From Verrucomicrobiota bacterium (GTDB lineage: Bacteria > Verrucomicrobiota > Verrucomicrobiia > Verrucomicrobiales > Akkermansiaceae), in assembly GCA_030835305.1 (NCBI GenBank), contig JAURPJ010000010.1, positions 1 through 64,000 on the forward strand: a stretch of 64,000 nucleotides of DNA. The letters run 5' to 3'. Shown here piece after piece: positions 1-6,509 of this stretch. The position numbers and the translations under genes were made by a program. A model generated the notes under the pieces. That model was not told where the DNA came from. It saw only the letters and a program-made list of their open reading frames with translations, and searched no databases. Within the stretch, counting starts at the first letter, position 1. The number at the start of each line of letters is the position of its first letter.

Positions 1-84
1 GTTGTGCGTTACGAATACCACCACCTCAACTACGCGGGTTTCATCCACCTTGCCTGCGTAAAAATCCTGCTCCAACATTTATGA
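1..84 (+). mobile_element. IS5-like transposase, C-terminal fragment (cut by window edge)
   Basis: Frame 1 is open from the first base and ends at a TGA at 82-84. It encodes about 27 residues including RYEYHHLNYAGFIHLAC and ending ILLQHL. The pattern R-Y-x(5)-N-Y-x-G-F-x-x-L-A-C followed by a Leu-rich end is how many IS5/IS4-group DDE transposases finish. Only the tail is inside the window, so completeness and terminal repeats cannot be judged. An unrelated protein tail cannot be excluded. Confidence 0.5.
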
Positions 85-150
85 GATGACTTCTAGTAAT
101 CGCAAGCCCAAGGAAAAGGGCTTCTATGCTCCACGGAATACGAGAGAGAT

Positions 151-786
151 TTATTTATGATTGTAATAGACCAGGCGGAACGCTCCCCAAATCAATGGTG
201 GCAATCCTGCACTTAGACTAACGGCTATCATCGGATGTTCGTTACTGGTTTGTCCGATTCGGGCGAAAACGAATCCCATCGGAAAGCAACCGGCACAGAG
301 CGCGACAAAGAAACGTCTGAAGGGCATCTTTGAAATTCCGGCGAGACAGGCGACTACTTCCGGCATGACAGGCATCCAGCGTGAGAATGCGACCAACCAC
401 CCTCCGGTCTCCCCTCCAAAAAGGTGCTCACCTTCGGCGATTCCTTTTTCACCGCCTAGAAACACAACCGCCCGTCTTCCCAGTCTCCTTGCAAGTCCAT
501 AAGCGAGTAAACCGGCACCAATCGAGCCTGTCGCTGAAATGAGACCGCCCCAAAACCAGCCGTATACCAACCCAAGTGCCGACATGACCACCGTTCCAAG
601 AATTGGGAGGAAAAGATCAATGACGAGTAATCCAATACCAACCGCCCACGCCCAACCTCCGCTCGATTGCAACCAGTCAACCGTATTTTTAAGAGACATG
701 GTCTCTTCGAAATAATCCCTCCAGATCAGAAAAGGGATAATGACCAGTAGGGCCAAGGCAAGAAAGATGAGCGAGAGGCGTTTCAT
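151..786 (-). CDS. VTT/DedA-type (TVP38-like) membrane protein
   Basis: Integral inner-membrane protein of about 211 residues. A hydrophobic segment follows the start (LALALLVIIPFLIW). Further spans contain the Gly-rich stretch WGGLISATGSIGAGLLAYG, then a basic loop with RRLGRR. A Pro-containing segment, FSRWMPVMPEVVACLAG, resembles the re-entrant helix signature of VTT-domain proteins, which are implicated in lipid scrambling and membrane homeostasis. The second Met (MKRLSL) was chosen because the membrane segment begins immediately after it; an earlier ATG at 810 adds eight residues. The gene is divergent from the PNPOx-like gene, with about 50 bases between the starts. The substrate cannot be inferred. 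Confidence 0.7.
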   Translation of the reverse strand: MKRLSLIFLALALLVIIPFLIWRDYFEETMSLKNTVDWLQSSGGWAWAVGIGLLVIDLFLPILGTVVMSALGLVYGWFWGGLISATGSIGAGLLAYGLARRLGRRAVVFLGGEKGIAEGEHLFGGETGGWLVAFSRWMPVMPEVVACLAGISKMPFRRFFVALCAGCFPMGFVFARIGQTSNEHPMIAVSLSAGLPPLIWGAFRLVYYNHK

Positions 787-839
787 TATTTCTTGAATCG
801 TGATAATCATCAGTCGGCCGAACCAGAGCTAAATTTTTC

Positions 840-1295
840 ATGAAACCCCGACCAGAACCTGTTGATCCTGTCAAACTCTACGACCTAGCCCATACCGTGA
901 TCAAGGATGCAAAGTTTCCGATGCTGGCGACTGTGGATTCCAAGCATCAACCCCGACTTCGTCCGGTGTCACCGGTCCGGGTCGATCCGGATTTCACCGT
1001 CTATGTCGCGAATCTCGCCTCGTATCACAAAACCGCGGAGATCTCGGCCAATCCCAGGGTGGAACTCGCCTATCTGGCTCCCGATCACGACCAACTCCGT
1101 ATTACCGGTAACGCGGAGGTAGTAGATGATGAAGCAACGCTGTCGGATATCTGGGCAGCCAATCCCTTGCTGGAACATTATCTTGGGTCACCTGACAATC
1201 CCGAATTTATTCTCTATCGTATTGTTCCTATTGAAGTTCGGTTCATGCGAGAATGGGCATTGGAGTATCACGCGGTGCCAACCAATTCCCAATAG
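840..1295 (+). CDS. Pyridoxamine 5'-phosphate oxidase-fold protein
   Basis: A 151-residue soluble protein with the split-barrel flavin-binding pattern of the PNPOx/general-stress-protein family. An early strand (MLATVDSKHQPRLRPVSPV) is followed by VYVANLASYHKTAEISANP, the motif where these proteins contact FMN phosphate, and then RITGNAEVVDDE. The C-terminal strand RIVPIEVRFMREW matches the family's last barrel strand. The length fits single-domain members; true PNP oxidases are about 210 residues, so this is unlikely to be PdxH. It is a probable flavin- or F420-type oxidoreductase of unknown substrate. It stands alone between divergent and convergent neighbours. Confidence 0.75.
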   Translation: MKPRPEPVDPVKLYDLAHTVIKDAKFPMLATVDSKHQPRLRPVSPVRVDPDFTVYVANLASYHKTAEISANPRVELAYLAPDHDQLRITGNAEVVDDEATLSDIWAANPLLEHYLGSPDNPEFILYRIVPIEVRFMREWALEYHAVPTNSQ

Positions 1296-1344
1296 AGAGG
1301 GTAGCTCGATTGGCGTTACTTTCATGCATGGATGTATCAGGAGG

Positions 1345-3036
1345 CTATTCCTCCTCGGTCCCACCTAGGGTCACATTGATATTGTATTTGTTTTGGAGGT
1401 GGGCGTGGGCCTTGCTGGCTTGCCCTGATTTCGGGTAGCGTTTGCAAGTCAGTTGAAACGTGCGGATAGCCTTCTCCTTGTCCTTGGCCTCTTCGTAGGT
1501 GTATCCAATCTGTAAACTTGCTTCAGGTGCTGATTTCTCCAGAATTTTAATCTGATTGTATAGGGTAATGGCCTCTTGTTGCTCTTTGAGTTTCCGATGG
1601 CAATTAGCCATAGCAAAGTAGTTCGCGGGAAATCGGTCGATTTGACGATAGCAAGCGATTGCATTCTTCCAGTCCAACTGTGTCTCGTGACATCCGGCAA
1701 TAGACCAGAGGTATTCGCCTGAATTTTCTCCGTCGATTTCGATGATTTCACGGTAACAGGCGATTGCTTTATCCCAATTGGACTGGGTTTTATAACAACC
1801 GGCTATCCTCAAAAGATATTTAACAGAATTATCTTTATCGATTTTGATCATTTGACGGTAGCAAGCGATCGCCTTTTCCCAGTCAGGTTGGCTCTCATAA
1901 CAACTAGCAATATTTAAAAGATATTCGACAGAGTTATTTTCGTCGATTTTTATCATTTCGCGATAAATGGAGATAGCTGCTGCGACTTTTTTCTCCTCAA
2001 GTGACATGGCCGCAAGATTCTTTAGGCCTGTTAGTTGGTCTTCAAATTCGCTATAGATTTTTCGAGCTTCGTTCCTTCGGCCTCGTGACTTATACCATTG
2101 CGCCATCCTTTCACGGAGACTGTCATTCATCCCGAAGCGATCTCCAATCTCACGATAGATTTTCATAGTGTCACTATGGCGGCCAAGAGTAGTGTTCAAG
2201 TCTGCTGCTTGGTAGAGAAATTGTGATGCCAATTCAGTGCGGACAGATGCCTCGTTTCTGAGTGTCATAATTAATTGATCTCCCAGCTTTAATGCTGCAA
2301 TTCTTGTTTTTTGATCTCCTAGGAGATGTTTCATCGTTTTGACGGAAAGGTTGTAAACTTGTTCAAAAAGTTTGGTCCCGGAATACGTGGTGGAGAGAGC
2401 TTTTTTACCTTGCTCGAGCTTTTGCGCAAAACAGTGTAATTCGGCGAGTTCGTGGCATGCCTTTACGCAATCGTCTCTCGAGTTTTCGTTCCGTTCTACA
2501 ATGAAAGTTAGTTCATTTAGAAGGGTAAGGCGCTCCTCCATATCCTCATGAAGGCGCGCATAATAGAGGAGGTCCTGCCGTGCTCGCATTGCAAGTTCAT
2601 GCCCAGGATATTCCTTAATGAGAAAGCGGAAGCATTTTTGAGCGTCCTTGATTTCGCCCATTGTACGATACGCATCACCCATGCAATAGGATGCGATCGT
2701 GGCTTCAAGAGATTCAGGCCAGTAGTCTATGACAGATTGAAAGCCCTCGCGTAAAGCGGTTTTGGGCTTTTTTAGTTTCATCATAGTATGACTCCACATG
2801 AGCTGTGCGTAGGGAGCCCCAGCGCTTTTTTCATAGAGGGTCAGAAATTTTTCATATTCGGCGAGGGCGATCTTGAAACTCCCTTTAAGAAAATGCTTCT
2901 CGGCAATTTTGATCTGATAACGTTCGACCTCCCGCATTTTTTCGAAGGTTTTGACGTCAATTTGTTGGAGTGTTGAAAGAGCTGCCGTCGCGAATGAGCC
3001 GAAGGCAAGGACAAGGCTAAGGATAAAGGTAGGCAT
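1345..3036 (-). CDS. TPR-repeat protein with a secretion signal (last gene of the ExbBD operon)
   Basis: A 563-residue protein. An N-terminal hydrophobic stretch (MPTFILSLVLAFGSFATAALS) looks like a signal peptide, so the protein is probably periplasmic. Most of the rest is TPR-like helix pairs, e.g. AEYEKFLTLYEKSAGAPYAQ and AIRTFQLTCKRYPKSGQASKA. Residues about 361-465 are three almost identical 35-residue units (listed separately), a sign of recent internal duplication. It starts 2 bases after the DUF4159 gene, implying translational coupling, and is the promoter-distal gene of the ten-gene run starting at 19558. TPR proteins are scaffolds, so a role in assembling the envelope complex encoded upstream is inferred. 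Confidence 0.8.
   Translation of the reverse strand: MPTFILSLVLAFGSFATAALSTLQQIDVKTFEKMREVERYQIKIAEKHFLKGSFKIALAEYEKFLTLYEKSAGAPYAQLMWSHTMMKLKKPKTALREGFQSVIDYWPESLEATIASYCMGDAYRTMGEIKDAQKCFRFLIKEYPGHELAMRARQDLLYYARLHEDMEERLTLLNELTFIVERNENSRDDCVKACHELAELHCFAQKLEQGKKALSTTYSGTKLFEQVYNLSVKTMKHLLGDQKTRIAALKLGDQLIMTLRNEASVRTELASQFLYQAADLNTTLGRHSDTMKIYREIGDRFGMNDSLRERMAQWYKSRGRRNEARKIYSEFEDQLTGLKNLAAMSLEEKKVAAAISIYREMIKIDENNSVEYLLNIASCYESQPDWEKAIACYRQMIKIDKDNSVKYLLRIAGCYKTQSNWDKAIACYREIIEIDGENSGEYLWSIAGCHETQLDWKNAIACYRQIDRFPANYFAMANCHRKLKEQQEAITLYNQIKILEKSAPEASLQIGYTYEEAKDKEKAIRTFQLTCKRYPKSGQASKAHAHLQNKYNINVTLGGTEEE
1642..1956 (-). repeat. Three tandem 35-residue (105-base) TPR-like units
   Basis: Inside the 563-residue TPR protein, three consecutive units share the framework IKID-x-x-NS-x-x-YL-x-x-IA-x-C and end in KAIACYR or NAIACYR. 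The period is 35 residues rather than the canonical 34. The units resemble each other far more than the flanking TPRs, which suggests recent expansion. Residue numbers about 361-395, 396-430 and 431-465 were counted from the C-terminus. Confidence 0.8.
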
Positions 3037-3038
3037 AA

Positions 3039-4466
3039 TTATTTTTTGGTCCGTTCAAGCCACTTGTTGTATTCGGAGTGTGCGTAATAGATAATATTGA
3101 CGCCAAGTTGATAGGAGGACTCCCAGACTTCACGTTTGACTCCAGAATGACCATCGGCCCAAGCATCACCAATATCTCCGGGGTGGTAATAAGCGACAAG
3201 TCGACCGTCGACAACCCATCCGAGAGCATTGGATCGTCCATGTGGAGCGACGATAGGGAGACGCGGAAGTTGATAAGGAACTTGATGGATCTGATGGTCG
3301 AGATAGACATCGATAAATTCGACACGGGGAAGAACTTTTTTCATCATTGAAACAAATTGACCTTCCCACCCAGAACTTCCTCCGTTGTCACCAAAGAGCA
3401 TGCCGTGATGTTCAAGAAGATAGCGGCGCATGGTCTGAATCTCCATGTCGCTGAGGCTAATTCCTTCTTGTCCGGTCATGTAAACAATAGGTGGACTTTT
3501 TCGTTTGGGAAAACTCTTGAGTCGACCGATTTCCATTGGTTCGGGGCGGTCGCTAACTGGGTGGCCGGTGCGGACTCCGTATTCGGTCAGCAAATTAAGA
3601 TCGGAACCGCGATTCATATCTTGTTCCCAGTCGCCACCATTATATTTGAGGCGAATGAAGCGGACTTTCCCTCGAGCTGTGCCTGATGAAAATCCGGTGC
3701 TATCTCCTTTTCCCTGTCCGATTTGATAAAGGTGTTCCGTGACTTCGAGGACTTCAAGTTTGACGTCATCAATCGGAGGAGGATTGAAAAGGACGCTGCT
3801 GTAGGGGTTGATGACAAACTTCTTGTTGATCACCTTCTGGATTTTTACGACTTGCTTAAGTTGAATAGTATCCCCACCTCCGAGGGGGGATTCGTAAATA
3901 CTACAGCCTGATAGCCTGGTTAAAATGAAGGCTGCGATACTGAAGAGTATGGTGTAGCTCACGAGGGTAAGGAGAGATTGGCGGAGTTTGTGGTTCTTCT
4001 TCCCGAAGTACCAGGCCGAAAGTCTGCGAGGATCCCAGGGATGGCTGTAGTTGGAATTAGTGGAGACGCGTTTTGTTTCGTGATCGATTCCCCACGCAGT
4101 CCATCCAAGTCCAAGAAAGAAGGCCCCGATTGTTCCAATTTGCGAAATGCTAATCGAGAGCGCGTAGGAAAAGTTAAGAAGGGGGAGTTGAACAGCGAGT
4201 TGCCAAACTGGAAGGTAGAAAGCACTTAGAACCCCGCGGCGAATGAGGAGGGAAGACTTGCGGTGTCGGCGAACCCAAAAAAAGAAGACTGGAAGCACTG
4301 AGATGAAGCCGATCGCTGAGAGCCAACGATTCAGCCAAAACCAAACATGCGCGTCGATCCAGAGGAGGCACCAGAATGCTGCGTAAATCCCTGTTAACGA
4401 GATTGGGCTGCGAAGGCGGCGGGGGAGCCGGCTGCAGAGATCTTTAATCTTTTGTCGAAGGAGCAT
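3039..4466 (-). CDS. DUF4159-domain membrane protein
   Basis: A 475-residue protein with several N-terminal membrane spans in the first 190 residues (e.g. AIGFISVLPVFFFWV, LTLVSYTILFSIAAFIL). A C-terminal soluble domain lies at about 265-470. That half contains IVYMTGQEGISLSDMEIQTM, then YLLEHHGMLFGDNGG, IHQVPYQLPRLPIVAPHG and a YYHPGDIGDAW stretch, the signature of DUF4159, a glutamine-amidotransferase-like fold common in Planctomycetes and Verrucomicrobia. DUF4159 often lies beside MoxR/Bat-type or ExbBD genes; here it sits 40 bases after the 154-residue protein and 2 bases before the terminal TPR gene. Its biochemical function is unknown. Because DUF4159 follows the membrane part, it could sense or gate the ExbBD engine (inference). 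Confidence 0.75.
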   Translation of the reverse strand: MLLRQKIKDLCSRLPRRLRSPISLTGIYAAFWCLLWIDAHVWFWLNRWLSAIGFISVLPVFFFWVRRHRKSSLLIRRGVLSAFYLPVWQLAVQLPLLNFSYALSISISQIGTIGAFFLGLGWTAWGIDHETKRVSTNSNYSHPWDPRRLSAWYFGKKNHKLRQSLLTLVSYTILFSIAAFILTRLSGCSIYESPLGGGDTIQLKQVVKIQKVINKKFVINPYSSVLFNPPPIDDVKLEVLEVTEHLYQIGQGKGDSTGFSSGTARGKVRFIRLKYNGGDWEQDMNRGSDLNLLTEYGVRTGHPVSDRPEPMEIGRLKSFPKRKSPPIVYMTGQEGISLSDMEIQTMRRYLLEHHGMLFGDNGGSSGWEGQFVSMMKKVLPRVEFIDVYLDHQIHQVPYQLPRLPIVAPHGRSNALGWVVDGRLVAYYHPGDIGDAWADGHSGVKREVWESSYQLGVNIIYYAHSEYNKWLERTKK

Positions 4467-4506
4467 TGCGTTTGCGTCACAATGGGAATAGAAAAATAGA
4501 GTTATT

Positions 4507-4971
4507 CTACTCTAGCTCTTTGAGAAAACTTCCTCCATCGTCTTCGAGTGGATTGACATTTGCTGGGGCGTTTTTCTTTTCATTTAGCCCAAGTGGAGCG
4601 AGAGGTTCGGCGGGCTTTATTTGTTTAGGGTTAGGGTCGGCTTGTTTGGGCTCGGCAGCGGGAGTTGCTGGATTTGTAACGATAGGCTGCTCAGGGTCAG
4701 GACTCTCTTTATTTCCAAAAAAATAAGGAATGGCGGTTAGGGCAAATATGGCACCGATTACCAAAATAACTGAAAGAACGATAGCTCGGATAAGTTGGCT
4801 CGACGCGACGATTCCTAGCATCTCTGGCGGGCTCTTTCCCTTTAGTTCACGAAGAAATAGCTGGAGCTCCTGAACGGTGGCTCTTGAGTTAGCCTTAAGT
4901 TCACGGAGGTCGGCCTTGGCGCTAGCCATAGAAGTGCGAGATGCACCAGAGTTCCTTGATTTTCCTTTCAT
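4507..4971 (-). CDS. Single-span protein with Pro/Ala-rich periplasmic tail (TonB/TolA-like topology)
   Basis: A 154-residue protein that I do not recognise. A basic N-terminal cytoplasmic part with an Ala/Leu-rich, probably coiled-coil helix covers residues about 15-45. One clear membrane span follows at about 61-85 (IRAIVLSVILVIGAIFALTA). The last 65 residues are rich in Pro, Ala, Asn and acidic residues with repeated PAEP/PNPKQ-like pieces and end in SFLKELE. Cytoplasm-in, one span, Pro-rich periplasmic linker is the topology of TonB and TolA, but no globular TonB C-terminal domain is visible. It overlaps the second exbD by 4 bases, so it should be made together with the ExbBD proteins. 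A linker or stator-coupling role is inferred. Confidence 0.7.
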   Translation of the reverse strand: MKGKSRNSGASRTSMASAKADLRELKANSRATVQELQLFLRELKGKSPPEMLGIVASSQLIRAIVLSVILVIGAIFALTAIPYFFGNKESPDPEQPIVTNPATPAAEPKQADPNPKQIKPAEPLAPLGLNEKKNAPANVNPLEDDGGSFLKELE

Positions 4972-5384
4972 TGGGAAGACAGAGGTTGTTCGGGTTCAAG
5001 GATATGAACGAGATCGCCACCGGCTTCACTGATCGCAGCGATAATGGGTTCAAAGTGTATTGCTTTGGCTTCCTTGTGAACTTTGAGAAAGACATAGCGT
5101 TTTCCCGATGGGGTATCACCGAGAATTTGCGAAAGGGCTGCAGGAAGTGCATCCGTAGAAATCTCTTTGCCATCTAGGTAGTTTTTGAACCCAGTATCGA
5201 TGGTGACGCTCGCTAGCGGAGAGGCGACCATTTCAACTTCCTTGAGCTTGGCCGGTTGCCAGCGAACGTGACTGTCGTCCTGCGCTCGAGCGAGTATGAC
5301 GAAGAAAATAAGCAATAAGAAGCCGATGTCTCCCATCGCGAAGGAGGGAACAGATGCCGTAAGTTTTTTTCGGGGGAGTTTCAT
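4968..5384 (-). CDS. exbD: ExbD/TolR-family protein (second copy)
   Basis: A 138-residue protein with the ExbD layout. A short basic cytoplasmic N-terminus (MKLPRKKL) is followed by one membrane span at about 18-33 starting GDIGFLLLIFFVIL, then a periplasmic domain of about 100 residues. The span carries Asp19 at the position of the essential proton-carrying Asp of ExbD/TolR/MotB, so it should be able to couple to the proton gradient. The start codon overlaps the stop of the first exbD by 4 bases, and its own stop overlaps the next gene by 4. It differs clearly from the first copy in the periplasmic part, so the two are probably non-redundant subunits of one motor. Confidence 0.88.
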   Translation of the reverse strand: MKLPRKKLTASVPSFAMGDIGFLLLIFFVILARAQDDSHVRWQPAKLKEVEMVASPLASVTIDTGFKNYLDGKEISTDALPAALSQILGDTPSGKRYVFLKVHKEAKAIHFEPIIAAISEAGGDLVHILEPEQPLSSQ

Positions 5385-5803
5385 TCGACGTTAATGATCC
5401 GATCTGATTCGAGTTCTAGAGTGAGGATGCCGCCTTCTTGTTCGATGACTTGTGAAATTTTAATCCAGAGCGGGTAAGGCGTATTGGGTTCGCTTTTAAC
5501 GGTGACGACGCGGTCTTCATCTCTCGTCTTTTTAGACAATGCTGCGTTGAGCTTTAAGGGAAACTCTTTAAGTTTTAGAGGGCTTCCGTCCAGGATGATG
5601 CTATTTGGTGTGATTGACACCTCGATATTTTTGCTTTGTTCCTGCTTCTCAGTTTTCTCCTCCGTCTTTGGAAGAATCTGTGCAATTCCGGTCTCTGGCT
5701 GCACTGCGGCGCAGACGAGAAAGAAGATAATAAGGATGAAGGCTATATCCGAACTGGCACTGGCAGGTGGATCGACCAACAATTTGCCGCGTTTTAGTTT
5801 CAT
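5381..5803 (-). CDS. exbD: ExbD/TolR-family protein (first copy)
   Basis: A 140-residue biopolymer-transport protein. A basic N-terminus MKLKRGKL precedes a membrane span at about 18-34 beginning SDIAFILIIFFLV. Asp19 is the conserved intramembrane proton-carrying residue. After the span comes a charged Glu/Lys/Gln-rich linker (EEKTEKQEQSKN), then a periplasmic domain with the ExbD-like pattern VSITPNSIILDGSPLK and a late RVVTVKSEPNTPYPLW segment. In family members such domains bind TonB/TolA-type or peptidoglycan partners. The gene overlaps exbB by 4 bases upstream and the second exbD by 4 bases downstream, the tight coupling expected of stoichiometric motor subunits. Confidence 0.88.
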   Translation of the reverse strand: MKLKRGKLLVDPPASASSDIAFILIIFFLVCAAVQPETGIAQILPKTEEKTEKQEQSKNIEVSITPNSIILDGSPLKLKEFPLKLNAALSKKTRDEDRVVTVKSEPNTPYPLWIKISQVIEQEGGILTLELESDRIINVE

Positions 5804-6507
5804 GAGTTTTCCTTGTTCAGAGTCAGTCGGAGAGAAACAACTTCAATAAGCTCAGCGGCAGATGATTCAACCTGAAGAACAAAGTCATTGATGAGTCCGG
5901 TGAAGTAGTTGAAAGCCATGTAAGCTGGAATACCTACGATTAATCCGAAGGCAGTGGTGAGAAGGGCAACTCGGATTCCCGATGCCGCAGCTTGCACGAT
6001 GTTCTGTTGACCGATGTTCGCTTCAATATCGCCGAATGCTACGATCATCCCTTGTACTGTCCCGAGAAAACCCAGCATGGGTGCAACGGAAGCGATAGTG
6101 GCGAGAATCGGAAGATGGCGCTCGAGGACTGCAACAATATTAACCCCGTAGTTTTCCATGCTTTTTACGACCTGTTGTTCCATTTGAGCCTGATCGTAGT
6201 TTAGACGGCGAAGGACGAGGTATTTACGAAGACCATTTGAAAGAATTGCGGGAACGGGGCCGCGTGCGGAGTCACAGAGTTTTAAGGATTCTTCAACTTT
6301 GTCTTCGGATAAGAGTTCGATGACTTCTTCACGGAGAGTTCCTGCATCGGTTTCAAGGAGCTTGAGGCTACGATAGCGCTCAATGATGACTGCAATAGCC
6401 ATGATCAGAAGAGCAAGTAACGGCCACATGAAGGGGCCGCCTTCAAGTAAGAATTTTAGAGCACCGGATTCAAAAAAACCGGCATCAGCGAGGTGGACTG
6501 GGATCAT
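5800..6507 (-). CDS. exbB: MotA/TolQ/ExbB proton-channel family protein
   Basis: A 235-residue inner-membrane protein with the three-span ExbB pattern: span 1 at about 27-43 (FMWPLLALLIMAIAVIIER), a cytoplasmic loop, and spans 2 and 3 at about 134-158 and 176-203. The signature PMLGFLGTVQGMIVAF (about 143-158) and the polar-lined third span GIRVALLTTAFGLIVGIPA are both present. ExbB/TolQ/MotA proteins form the pentameric stator around ExbD dimers and use the proton-motive force. It starts 2 bases after the 2375-residue gene ends and overlaps exbD by 4 bases. No tonB, tolA, tolB or pal gene is seen in the run, so the driven partner is probably one of the unusual neighbours. Confidence 0.9.
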   Translation of the reverse strand: MIPVHLADAGFFESGALKFLLEGGPFMWPLLALLIMAIAVIIERYRSLKLLETDAGTLREEVIELLSEDKVEESLKLCDSARGPVPAILSNGLRKYLVLRRLNYDQAQMEQQVVKSMENYGVNIVAVLERHLPILATIASVAPMLGFLGTVQGMIVAFGDIEANIGQQNIVQAAASGIRVALLTTAFGLIVGIPAYMAFNYFTGLINDFVLQVESSAAELIEVVSLRLTLNKENS

Positions 6508-6509
6508 GT

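Noticed and set aside
1642-1956. Regularly spaced repeats considered as a CRISPR array
   Set aside because: The 105-base period is in frame, encodes TPR units and has no spacers; no CRISPR array was seen in the window.
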